Assembly (NCBI GenBank): GCA_947624945.1
Contig: CANQMJ010000045.1
Span: 1-16,732 of the forward strand
Direction: 5' to 3'
Length of the DNA stretch: 16,732 nucleotides
Source of the DNA: an uncultured Clostridia bacterium
Lineage (GTDB): Bacteria; Bacillota; Clostridia; Oscillospirales; CAG-272
Part shown: one piece after another, positions 1 through 6,661 of the stretch
Numbering within the stretch: the stretch's first letter is position 1
Layout of the letters: every line of letters starts with the position of its first letter
Position numbers and translations under genes: made by a program
Notes under the pieces: model-generated
Databases searched by the model: none
What the model was told of the DNA's origin: nothing
The model's input: the letters and a program-made list of their open reading frames with translations, nothing else

Positions 1-719
1 ATTGTGTAGACTATCGTATAATCGGGGAAATTGATATTGACATTCGCCTCGCCCGTAAAGAAAGTGTATACGCCGGAGATGTGCGTGTACGTCATAGGCC
101 CCGAAAGCGCGACCGATTTCACATTCGAGCGGAGCGGCATTATAAAGTCGTATTTGTCAGCGGCATATACATATGCGTCGTTGAGCTTTGCGTTTAACTC
201 GTCAAGATCGTACGGCATGACGGACTCGCCGTTTGATATGAATTTGACTTCTTCCGAGAGTTTATTTACAACATCTGTCAAGGCTGCGGCGGTGTCATAC
301 AGTTCTTCCGCCGTTATGCCTCGGCGCTCCACATCGAGCTTATCGGTCACAGATGTCCCCTGATAACCCGTAGCGAGTGTGAACACGAACGAGATATAAA
401 TATACGCGATTATTGAGAGCAGCGAGAAAATGTAGCGAATGCTTTTCGTGCTGTCTTTTGAAACCGACGGGATAAGCCACACTATTGCGATAAACAGTAA
501 AAAAGGCAGGAATATCAAAAGAGTCTCGGCTAAAGAAAACGGCAGCCATCCCGTGAGATATGAAACGGCGGCGCGAAATATCGACGCTATGTGTATATTA
601 AAAAAATCGGCAAAGCGCGGCGAAAATGCGCACGTCAGATGTATTATCGCGGCGACGGGCAGAATAGCGAAGATCACAGCCGGTACCGTCGGTACGTATT
701 TTTTTATCTTTTCAACCAT
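1..719 (-). CDS. DUF3810 family membrane protein, 3' end cut off by the window
   Basis: The frame is open from an ATG at 719-717 to the left edge, giving 239 visible codons of a longer protein. Three hydrophobic segments are seen at about residues 10-32, 60-83 and 95-117. An outside region follows, ending with GVYTFFTGEANVNINFPDYT (residues 216-235). The block FTGEANxNxxxPDYT, together with the upstream WLPFSLAE (58-65), is what I know from DUF3810 proteins. In that family a zinc-protease-like HExxH motif follows immediately; here it would lie just beyond the window, so it cannot be confirmed. The start is the only usable one after an in-frame stop (777-779). A GGAAAGG lies 12 nt upstream, slightly far. 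It is the last visible gene of the lgt operon, 57 bp after rluA. The function of the family is unknown; a membrane-bound metallopeptidase role is a guess from the family motif. Confidence 0.8.
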   Translation of the reverse strand, partial: MVEKIKKYVPTVPAVIFAILPVAAIIHLTCAFSPRFADFFNIHIASIFRAAVSYLTGWLPFSLAETLLIFLPFLLFIAIVWLIPSVSKDSTKSIRYIFSLLSIIAYIYISFVFTLATGYQGTSVTDKLDVERRGITAEELYDTAAALTDVVNKLSEEVKFISNGESVMPYDLDELNAKLNDAYVYAADKYDFIMPLRSNVKSVALSGPMTYTHISGVYTFFTGEANVNINFPDYTIVYT

Positions 720-776
720 GATCTGTCGTAACCTTTCCGCGAAATGACGTCCTGCGTTCTCCGTTTTAGTTTTGCC

Positions 777-1691
777 TCATTGATCGAGCCGTATATTATG
801 AAAAAACTTGAAAAGCGATTTTATGTCGTCGGGCAGCGGCGCCGTTATTTCATGTACGCCGTTTGAATCGAAGCGAAGCGAATATGCGTGAAGCGCCTGA
901 CGGTCTATATACTCGCGGCTGCCGCCGTAAAAATCGTCGCCCGCTATCGGATATCCGAGCGACGAGAAATGAACGCGAAGCTGGTGAGTCCGTCCCGTTT
1001 TCGGCATCGCCTTGATGAGCGTGTGACCGTTTCCAACCGCTATCGGTACAAATACAGTCTCTGCATATTCACCGTTGCCTTCTATATCGGACGATTCACG
1101 CAATATTATCGTGTCGGAACATCGGCGAATATATGAATGAATAGTCTGCGGGACGCCGAGCTCATAACTCATCTCACCGTCTAAAACAGCAATGTATGTC
1201 TTACAAATCGTTCCCGACGTGAGCTCTTTTGACATCATATAAGCCGCCATTTTGCTTTTTGCAAGCAAAACGGCGCCGCTTGTGTCGCCGTCGAGCCTGT
1301 TTACGGGACGGAACACGAACGGCACGCCTCTGCGCCTGTACTCGGCGCACATCGCATTTGCGAGCGTGTCCATATAGTGACCGTGCGACGTGTGAGTCGG
1401 CATACCGGCGGGCTTGTTGACGACGAAAACATTATCGTCTTCATAAAGAATATCGACTTTGTCGTCGGACGGAAAGACATAAGCGTTTTCGTCCGCGAAC
1501 GTATCGCTGTCGTCGACTGTTATGATGTCTCCGGTGCGGACGACAGTCCGCACCGTGACATCAGCGCCCGCAAGAGTTATCCCGTGCGGACGCGTTTTAC
1601 ATAGCTTCAGAAGCGTCCCCGACATGCCGTTTGCACGCAGCACGGCGTAAACGGTTTTACCGTCGAGGTCGTCTGTAACGGTTATTTTCAC
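777..1691 (-). CDS. RluA-family RNA pseudouridine synthase (RluD/RluC-like)
   Basis: This 304-residue enzyme is predicted to isomerise uridine to pseudouridine in structured RNA, most likely 23S rRNA. The first 60 or so residues look like an S4-type RNA-binding domain (LLKLCK followed by GITL...ADVTVRTVVRTGD). The catalytic domain follows with VNKPAGMPTH (91-100), the signature NRLDGDTSG (131-139) with the presumed catalytic Asp134, and KTGRTHQLRVHF (231-242) near the C-terminus. The textbook signature begins with His rather than Asn and usually has Arg or Lys after the Asp. These are changes at positions I do not regard as catalytic, so I still expect activity. The start is a GTG (1691-1689) overlapping the galM stop by 4 bp (GTGA), which suggests translational coupling; no strong ribosome site is visible. 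Family assignment is firm, but the exact target nucleotide cannot be told from sequence. Confidence 0.93.
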   Translation of the reverse strand: MKITVTDDLDGKTVYAVLRANGMSGTLLKLCKTRPHGITLAGADVTVRTVVRTGDIITVDDSDTFADENAYVFPSDDKVDILYEDDNVFVVNKPAGMPTHTSHGHYMDTLANAMCAEYRRRGVPFVFRPVNRLDGDTSGAVLLAKSKMAAYMMSKELTSGTICKTYIAVLDGEMSYELGVPQTIHSYIRRCSDTIILRESSDIEGNGEYAETVFVPIAVGNGHTLIKAMPKTGRTHQLRVHFSSLGYPIAGDDFYGGSREYIDRQALHAYSLRFDSNGVHEITAPLPDDIKSLFKFFHNIRLDQ

Positions 1692-2743
1692 TCGACCGAG
1701 AATTCAAATACGGTCGTGTAGTCGTACGTCTCGCCCGGTGAGAGCGTCGACGACGGGAACTCGGGATGGTTCGGACTGTCGGGATAATGCTCAGTCTCAA
1801 GGCACAGTCCGGCATTCACGCACTTCGGCACGCCGCCTTTATAGGGCGCTTCGGTCACGTCGATGCAGTTGCCCGTATAGAGCTGTATTGCCGGCTGATC
1901 CGTGTACACTGACATCGTACGACCCGACTTCGGTTCCCTCACCTTCGCAGCAAGCTTGCATTCACCGCCGTTGTCAAGGAAATAGCAAAGGTCAAAGCCT
2001 TTACCGAAGCGCATCTGCTCGTCGTCGGAGTTGATGTCATTGCGAACGGGCTTCATTGTTCTAAAGTCCTGCGGTCTGCCGTCGACGGAAATTGTTCTTC
2101 CGGTCGGTATGAGCTCACTGTCGACCTCGCCGAATTTGGCGGAGCATATCATGACTTCGTGGTCGAGAATATCTCCCGAATCGTAACCCGCGAGATTGAA
2201 ATACGAGTGGTTGGTCAGGTTGAGTACGGTGCGTTTGTCAGTCGTTGCGACATACCGCATTGAGAATTCACAGTTCTTTGTCAGCTTGTAATACACATGT
2301 ACGGTGAGCGTACCGGGATAGCCCTCCTCGCCGTCGGGCGAGACATAAGTTAGTACAGCTTCGGGCTCGCCGTCGTCAGAAAGTACCTGCACGTCCCACA
2401 TTTTCCTGTCGAATCCGACCTTGCCGCCGTGCAGAGCGTTTTTATTGTCGTTCACATAGAGCTTATACTCTACGCCGTCAAGTGTGAACTTTGCACCGCC
2501 GATGCGGTTGCCGTAACGACCGAGTATCGCGCCCGGATAACCGCCGCACGTAAGATATGAGTCGGGGTCGTCGTAGCCGAGAACGATGTCCGCCATGACG
2601 CCGTTTTTATCGGGAACATTGATCGACACAATCGTGCCGCCGAGGTCGATGAAGCGCACGCTCATCTTTCCGTTGTCCATCGTGTATTCGGTCACCGTCA
2701 CGCCATGTTTTGTGACGCCGAATGTATTTTTAGTAAGGCTCAT
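1688..2743 (-). CDS. galM: aldose 1-epimerase (mutarotase)
   Basis: GalM interconverts the alpha and beta anomers of aldoses such as galactose and glucose, in the cytoplasm. The 351-residue product has the family landmarks: NALHGGKVGFDRKMWDV (102-118) with His105, NLTNHSYFNLAGY (175-187) with His179, and LCLETEHYPDSPNHPEFPS (313-331) with Glu316 as presumed general base. The length is normal for the family. The start chosen is the ATG at 2743-2741, preceded by GAGGA at 5 nt spacing. The open frame continues 70 codons further upstream, but that stretch only overlaps galE, is rich in Arg, Ala and Ser, and resembles no GalM. It lies one base after galE and overlaps rluA by 4 bp, so the three are almost certainly co-transcribed. 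No galK or galT is next to it, so a complete Leloir cluster is not present here. Confidence 0.95.
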   Translation of the reverse strand: MSLTKNTFGVTKHGVTVTEYTMDNGKMSVRFIDLGGTIVSINVPDKNGVMADIVLGYDDPDSYLTCGGYPGAILGRYGNRIGGAKFTLDGVEYKLYVNDNKNALHGGKVGFDRKMWDVQVLSDDGEPEAVLTYVSPDGEEGYPGTLTVHVYYKLTKNCEFSMRYVATTDKRTVLNLTNHSYFNLAGYDSGDILDHEVMICSAKFGEVDSELIPTGRTISVDGRPQDFRTMKPVRNDINSDDEQMRFGKGFDLCYFLDNGGECKLAAKVREPKSGRTMSVYTDQPAIQLYTGNCIDVTEAPYKGGVPKCVNAGLCLETEHYPDSPNHPEFPSSTLSPGETYDYTTVFEFSVE

Positions 2744-2744
2744 G

Positions 2745-3761
2745 TCAGTCCTCGTATCCTTTCGGATTTTTGATTCTGAAATTATAGGAGTCGCGGCACA
2801 TGTCGTCGATAGTCCGCTTCGCTTGCCATCCGAGTACTTCGCGTGCGCGCGTCGGGTCTGCATACGATACGGCGATATCGCCCGCACGGCGCGGGCAAAT
2901 CTCGCGCTTAATCGGATGACCGCATACGCGCTCGTAAGCGTTGATGATGTCAAGCACAGAATATCCCCTGCCGCATCCGATGTTGTACGTCTCCCAGCCG
3001 ACGACGTTTGCGGCGCGTTTGAGAGCCGCTATATGGGCCTGTGCAAGGTCGGTGACGTGTATATAGTCACGGATGCATGTGCCGTCCGGTGTGTCGTAAT
3101 CGGTTCCGAATACGGTTATAGAATCCCACTCGCCCGTAGCGACCTTCTGTATACGCGGCATGATGTTGTTCGGTATGCCCATCGGGTCCTCGCCGATAAG
3201 TCCGCTTTTATGCGCTCCGACCGGGTTGAAATAACGCAGGCAGCAAACGCTCCATTCGGGATCGGACACGGAGAGATCCTTCAATATGCGCTCGATAAGT
3301 ATCTTTGTTTCGCCGTACGGGTTCGTAGCGTGCGTTATCGGGAAGTCCTCCTGCATCGGCACATGATCCGGCTCGCCGTAAACTGTCGCCGAAGACGAGA
3401 ACACGATGCGCTTGCACCCGTGCGCGGACATGGACTCGCAAAGCTTTATCGTGCCGGCGATGTTGTTGTAATAATATCTCAGCGGTATCTTCACCGACTC
3501 GCCGACAGCCTTGAGTCCGGCAAAATGGATAACGGCGTCGATCTTGTTTTCATCGAATATTTTGTCAAGAGCCTCGCGGTCGAGCATGTCGGCTTCGTAA
3601 AATTTGAAGTCCTTGCCCGTGATCTTCTTTATCCTGTCAACGACGCAAGCCTTGCTGTTGTAGAAGTTGTCAAATACAACGACGTCATAGCCTGCCTCGA
3701 GCAGTTCGACGACGGTGTGAGAGCCGATAAAGCCCGTACCGCCTGTAACGAGAATAGTCAT
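2745..3761 (-). CDS. galE: UDP-glucose 4-epimerase
   Basis: GalE reversibly converts UDP-galactose and UDP-glucose using tightly bound NAD, in the cytoplasm. The 338-residue protein equals the E. coli enzyme in length. It carries the Rossmann glycine motif TGGTGFIGSH (6-15), FSSSATVYG (121-129) with Ser124, and the short-chain dehydrogenase pair Tyr149 and Lys153 in NPYGETK. These positions coincide with Ser124, Tyr149 and Lys153 of E. coli GalE. Also seen are LRYFNPVGAH, GTCIRDYIHVTDLA and RRAGDIAVSYAD, typical of the UDP-hexose epimerase group. The ATG at 3761-3759 has an excellent AGGAGGG (3771-3777) 9 nt upstream. It follows the nucleotidyltransferase gene by 21 bp and is followed by galM after 1 bp. 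Whether it also accepts UDP-N-acetyl sugars cannot be judged. Confidence 0.97.
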   Translation of the reverse strand: MTILVTGGTGFIGSHTVVELLEAGYDVVVFDNFYNSKACVVDRIKKITGKDFKFYEADMLDREALDKIFDENKIDAVIHFAGLKAVGESVKIPLRYYYNNIAGTIKLCESMSAHGCKRIVFSSSATVYGEPDHVPMQEDFPITHATNPYGETKILIERILKDLSVSDPEWSVCCLRYFNPVGAHKSGLIGEDPMGIPNNIMPRIQKVATGEWDSITVFGTDYDTPDGTCIRDYIHVTDLAQAHIAALKRAANVVGWETYNIGCGRGYSVLDIINAYERVCGHPIKREICPRRAGDIAVSYADPTRAREVLGWQAKRTIDDMCRDSYNFRIKNPKGYED

Positions 3762-3782
3762 GTATATTATCCCTCCTGTCGC

Positions 3783-4697
3783 TTATGCCCAAAGGTCGTC
3801 CGGGTAAACGCCGTCTTCGATGAGCTTGTTGATCTCGGCGATAACTGTCGGTTTATCCTCGCGGACGGTGACGCCGAACCAGTGTGCGTCGCTCGTCAGC
3901 ATATCGACCTCGCACTTGCCCGCCTCGATCATCTCATATACTGCCGTCGGCAGAAGCGCTTCGCACTTCATCGTGTCAGCTCCGGGCGCGTTGAACGTAC
4001 GGACGATGTTCTCGCTGAGATACGGGAAGACTTCCTTCGTCATGCCCCAGCAGTTCATGGAGACGATGCTGTTCTCGTCGAGCGGTTTCCATTCGTCGCC
4101 CTCAAGAGATTCCGCGCCTTCCGGAATATTCGCGTTCGGACGGATCTTGAATGTTTCAACGATCGAGGTCAGCTTGTTTTCGCTGTTTGTTTTGCATATT
4201 CCGCGCGTAACGGTGCCGTTGGGCGACATCGTGTTTTTGAGGATATAGCCGACCATGCAGAACGTCGGGACCGATGTTTTTCTGTCCTCTTTCAGATACT
4301 CCGCTATTTTCATGTACATTTCGCGGCCATAGAAATCGTCCGCGTTGACGACAGCAAACTTGTCATCGCCGACGACCTTCTCCGCGCACAGAAGCGCGTG
4401 AGATGTTCCGAGCGGCTTCGTTCTGTCAGCGGGAACGGTTATACCGTCGGGATGAACGTCCGGCGTCTGATAAGCGTACTCGACTTTGATCTTGCCGCGC
4501 AGACGTGCGCCGATCGTTTCTTCAAAATCGGCTTCGTTTTCCGGCTTGATTATGAATACGACGCGGTCAAATCCCGCCTGTATCGCATCATATACGGAAA
4601 AGTCGATGATGAAGTTGCCGTGCTTCGTGATCGGGTCGATCTGTTTGAGTCCGCCGTAACGTGAGCCAAGACCTGCTGCTAATACTACGAGTGTCAT
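3783..4697 (-). CDS. sugar-phosphate nucleotidyltransferase, substrate unknown
   Basis: This 304-residue protein belongs to the NTP_transferase fold that joins a sugar-1-phosphate to a nucleotide with release of pyrophosphate. The N-terminal loop LAAGLGSRYGGLKQ (6-19) is the nucleotide-binding signature, with Arg13 and Lys18. KPLGTSHALLCA (94-105) and VVNADDFYG (116-124), with Asp120 and Asp121, are the expected substrate- and metal-binding segments. Clostridial homologues are usually annotated only as nucleotidyltransferases. The gene sits directly before galE and galM, which favours a UTP:hexose-1-phosphate role (inference). A mannose-1-phosphate guanylyltransferase-like or N-acetylhexosamine-1-phosphate specificity cannot be excluded. 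The ATG at 4697 has GAGGTG (4703-4708) just upstream; this site overlaps the folD stop, and the genes are 9 bp apart. No left-handed beta-helix repeats are visible, so it is not a GlmU-type bifunctional enzyme. Confidence 0.85.
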   Translation of the reverse strand: MTLVVLAAGLGSRYGGLKQIDPITKHGNFIIDFSVYDAIQAGFDRVVFIIKPENEADFEETIGARLRGKIKVEYAYQTPDVHPDGITVPADRTKPLGTSHALLCAEKVVGDDKFAVVNADDFYGREMYMKIAEYLKEDRKTSVPTFCMVGYILKNTMSPNGTVTRGICKTNSENKLTSIVETFKIRPNANIPEGAESLEGDEWKPLDENSIVSMNCWGMTKEVFPYLSENIVRTFNAPGADTMKCEALLPTAVYEMIEAGKCEVDMLTSDAHWFGVTVREDKPTVIAEINKLIEDGVYPDDLWA

Positions 4698-4706
4698 AAT
4701 TTCACC

Positions 4707-5549
4707 TCAGTTTTTGATTATATTCCTTGCCGCTGTGAGAGTATTCCGCAGCAGCATAGTTATCGTCATAGGTCCTACACCGCCGGGCACCGGCGTGATG
4801 TAGGAGCATTTCGGTTCGGCGGACACAAAATCAACGTCACCGCACAGCTTCCCGTCTTCGTTGCGGTTCATCCCGACGTCGATCACGACGGCGCCATCTT
4901 TTACCATGTCGGATGTTACGAATTTTGCCTTTCCGACCGCACTCACGAGTATATCGGCCTCGCGCGTTACCTGTGCCAGCTCGCGTGTGCGCGAATGACA
5001 TATCGTGACGGTGCCGTTCGCACCGAGCAGCAGCATCGCCATAGGCTTGCCGACAATATTGCTGCGGCCGATAACGACACAGCGCTTTCCGGCGACTTCT
5101 ATGTTATAGTAGCGCAAAAGCTCCATGATGCCCGCCGGAGTACAAGGCAAAAGCGATGCCTCGCCTTTGAATATGCGTCCCGCGTTGACGGAATGGAATG
5201 CGTCCACATCCTTTTCGGGCACGATGCGCTCGGTAACTACAGACTCGTCGATGTGGCGCGGCAGCGGGAGCTGCACGAGTATACCGTGAACGTCGTCTTT
5301 GACGTTTAGGCTGTCTATAAGCGTCAGCAGTTCGTCCTGCGTCGTAGATTCGGGCAGCTCATACACCCACGAGTTGAATCCGACCTCCTCGCACCCGCGC
5401 TTTTTATTGCGCACATACACGTGCGACGCGGGATCGTCGCCGACGATTATGACCGCAAGTCCGGGTTTTACGGTCATTTCTGCAGCTTCACGCTTTATTT
5501 GCTCACGTGTCGCCGCCGATACGGCTTTGCCGTCGATCATTATTGCCAT
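4707..5549 (-). CDS. folD: bifunctional methylenetetrahydrofolate dehydrogenase/cyclohydrolase
   Basis: FolD converts 5,10-methylene-THF to 10-formyl-THF in two steps (NADP-dependent oxidation, then hydrolysis), feeding purine synthesis and Met-tRNA formylation. The 280-residue product has YVRNKKRGCEEVGF (45-58) with Tyr45 and the catalytic Lys49, QLPLPRHID (93-101), KDVDAFH (113-119) with Asp116, GRSNIVGKPMAMLL (161-174) of the nucleotide-binding domain, CHSRT (184-188), and the C-terminal signature ITPVPGGVGPMTITMLLRNT (251-270). All expected catalytic residues appear present. The start is the ATG at 5549. A TTG six codons upstream is in frame, but it lies within the AAAGGAAA ribosome site that serves the ATG. 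It is separated from lgt by 29 bp and from the nucleotidyltransferase by 9 bp, in one operon. Confidence 0.97.
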   Translation of the reverse strand: MAIMIDGKAVSAATREQIKREAAEMTVKPGLAVIIVGDDPASHVYVRNKKRGCEEVGFNSWVYELPESTTQDELLTLIDSLNVKDDVHGILVQLPLPRHIDESVVTERIVPEKDVDAFHSVNAGRIFKGEASLLPCTPAGIMELLRYYNIEVAGKRCVVIGRSNIVGKPMAMLLLGANGTVTICHSRTRELAQVTREADILVSAVGKAKFVTSDMVKDGAVVIDVGMNRNEDGKLCGDVDFVSAEPKCSYITPVPGGVGPMTITMLLRNTLTAARNIIKN

Positions 5550-5556
5550 ATAATTG

Positions 5557-5564
5557 TTTCCTTT
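5557..5564 (-). promoter_or_regulatory. ribosome binding site deciding the folD start
   Basis: AAAGGAAA lies about 9 nt (AAGGA to ATG) before the ATG at 5549. The alternative TTG at 5567 overlaps the region just upstream of this site and has no ribosome site of its own. Confidence 0.75.
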
Positions 5565-5578
5565 CAAATCAAGTTGCT

Positions 5579-6580
5579 TTATTTGTCATCGTCCTCTGCG
5601 TTTTTATCGCTGTCATTTTCAGTATTACCACTATTTTCATCAACTGTTTTATCGTCGCCAGCTGTAGTGTTATCTGCAACTGCGTCCGCTTTTTCACTGT
5701 CGGATACCTTAGCAGCCGACGATTTTTTCATTCGCACGCTCATAATGACCGAAACGGCAGCTCCGGAAATAAACAGACAGAACGCAAGAAGCTGCGATAC
5801 CCTGATGCCGGTCGAGCCGATGTAAAGGCTGTCCGTCCGCAGTCCTTCAATAAACATGCGTCCTAATCCGTACCACATCACGTACCAAATGAAAACCTGT
5901 CCGTCATATTTCTGCTTTTTTGCTTTAAGAAGCACCATGATGACAAAGAATCCGCACAGATTCCAAAGCGATTCATATAAAAACGTCGGGTGATAGTATA
6001 CCGTCTCGCCGAATATGTTCTTTATCCCCATGCGGCAGAAAATGTCGGTCTGCGTGCCGTGAGCCTCGGCGTTTACGAAATTGCCCCACCGTCCTATCGC
6101 CTGACCAAGCAGCGCGCCGTGACCAGCCATGTCAAGTATCTTAAGCGGCGATATCTTCTTGATCTTCGATACAACGAGCACAGTCAATATTATGGCAATA
6201 ACGCCGCCGTAGATAGCGATGCCGCCGCGCCATACGGCAACGCAGTTGTAGAGTGTACCGAGCACACGGTCGGTGACCGACCCTTCCGTGACGACGTATG
6301 AACCTAAACCGTCAAACACGATATAGTAAAGGCGTGCTCCTATGATTCCGAATACGATCGAAAAAATAAAATAGTCGAGTATATCATCGGTTTTTATACC
6401 GCGCCGCGGCGCTTTTATATATACAGTTGCGCATACCGAAATAATTGCGAGCGTGACGATTATACCGTACCAAGCCACATCTTTTCCGAATATAGTGAAC
6501 GCAACTTCGTTTACGCTGAACTCGCCTATCCCGAGTCCGGGAAACGAGAGCGTATTAACATCGAGCAATGCCTTAAGCAT
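5579..6580 (-). CDS. lgt: prolipoprotein diacylglyceryl transferase
   Basis: Lgt transfers diacylglycerol from phosphatidylglycerol to the lipobox cysteine of prolipoproteins, in the cytoplasmic membrane. The 333-residue protein has about seven hydrophobic segments. Key motifs are AWYGI (36-40) with the Tyr matching E. coli Tyr26, the Lgt signature GRWGNFVNAEAHG (163-175) with Arg164, Asn167 and Glu172, and GLGRMFIEGLRTD (238-250) with Arg241 and Glu245. At the place of E. coli His103 the sequence reads AIYGG (122-126), that is Tyr124. The last about 45 residues (after 285) form a hydrophilic tail very rich in Asp, Glu, Asn and Ser, longer than in the classical enzyme. The start is the ATG at 6580, which has AAGGGGAAG upstream; the frame stays open 13 codons further but enters a terminator hairpin. 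It is the first gene of the seven-gene operon. Confidence 0.96.
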   Translation of the reverse strand: MLKALLDVNTLSFPGLGIGEFSVNEVAFTIFGKDVAWYGIIVTLAIISVCATVYIKAPRRGIKTDDILDYFIFSIVFGIIGARLYYIVFDGLGSYVVTEGSVTDRVLGTLYNCVAVWRGGIAIYGGVIAIILTVLVVSKIKKISPLKILDMAGHGALLGQAIGRWGNFVNAEAHGTQTDIFCRMGIKNIFGETVYYHPTFLYESLWNLCGFFVIMVLLKAKKQKYDGQVFIWYVMWYGLGRMFIEGLRTDSLYIGSTGIRVSQLLAFCLFISGAAVSVIMSVRMKKSSAAKVSDSEKADAVADNTTAGDDKTVDENSGNTENDSDKNAEDDDK

Positions 6581-6587
6581 CAGACTT

Positions 6588-6591
6588 CCCC
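6588..6591 (-). promoter_or_regulatory. ribosome binding site deciding the lgt start
   Basis: The minus strand reads AAGGGGAAG, with the GGGG 7 nt before the ATG at 6580. This places the start 13 codons inside the longest open frame, whose extra codons would fall in the terminator and promoter region. Confidence 0.75.
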
Positions 6592-6603
6592 TTTCGGACG
6601 CAC

Positions 6604-6644
6604 AAAAAGCGTCCAACATATTTTACAATATATCGGCGCTTTTT
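6604..6644 (-). terminator. rho-independent terminator after the giant gene
   Basis: On the minus strand AAAAAGCGCC (6644-6635) pairs with GGACGCTTTTT (6614-6604), with one bulged A. The stem is prolonged inward by GATATATT/AATATGTT (including wobble pairs) around a small GTAA loop. The T run completes a canonical terminator 17 bp after the stop codon. Confidence 0.85.
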
Positions 6645-6648
6645 GCAA
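6620..6648 (-). promoter_or_regulatory. candidate promoter of the lgt operon, nested in the terminator hairpin
   Basis: On the minus strand, -35 TTGCAA (6648-6643, four of six), a 17-bp spacer and -10 TAAAAT (6625-6620, five of six). Transcription would start near 6613, inside the 3' arm of the hairpin, so the new mRNA lacks the hairpin and has a leader of about 33 nt with the lgt ribosome site. Confidence 0.6.
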
Positions 6649-6661
6649 TAGAATCTGCGAT

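Noticed and set aside
766..780. A four-codon frame (ATG AGG CAA AAC TAA) overlapping the rluA stop.
   Set aside because: Too short to support, with no ribosome site, and such overlaps arise often by chance.
2744..2953. A 70-codon N-terminal extension of galM.
   Set aside because: It overlaps galE entirely, looks nothing like a GalM, and a good ribosome site precedes the inner ATG at 2743.
2586..4664. A 692-codon open frame on the plus strand, antisense to galM, galE and the nucleotidyltransferase.
   Set aside because: It spans three well-recognised genes on the other strand, has no recognisable domain and is rich in Arg, Val and Asp, as expected for a mirror frame. It stays open because the real genes rarely use TTA, CTA and TCA codons.
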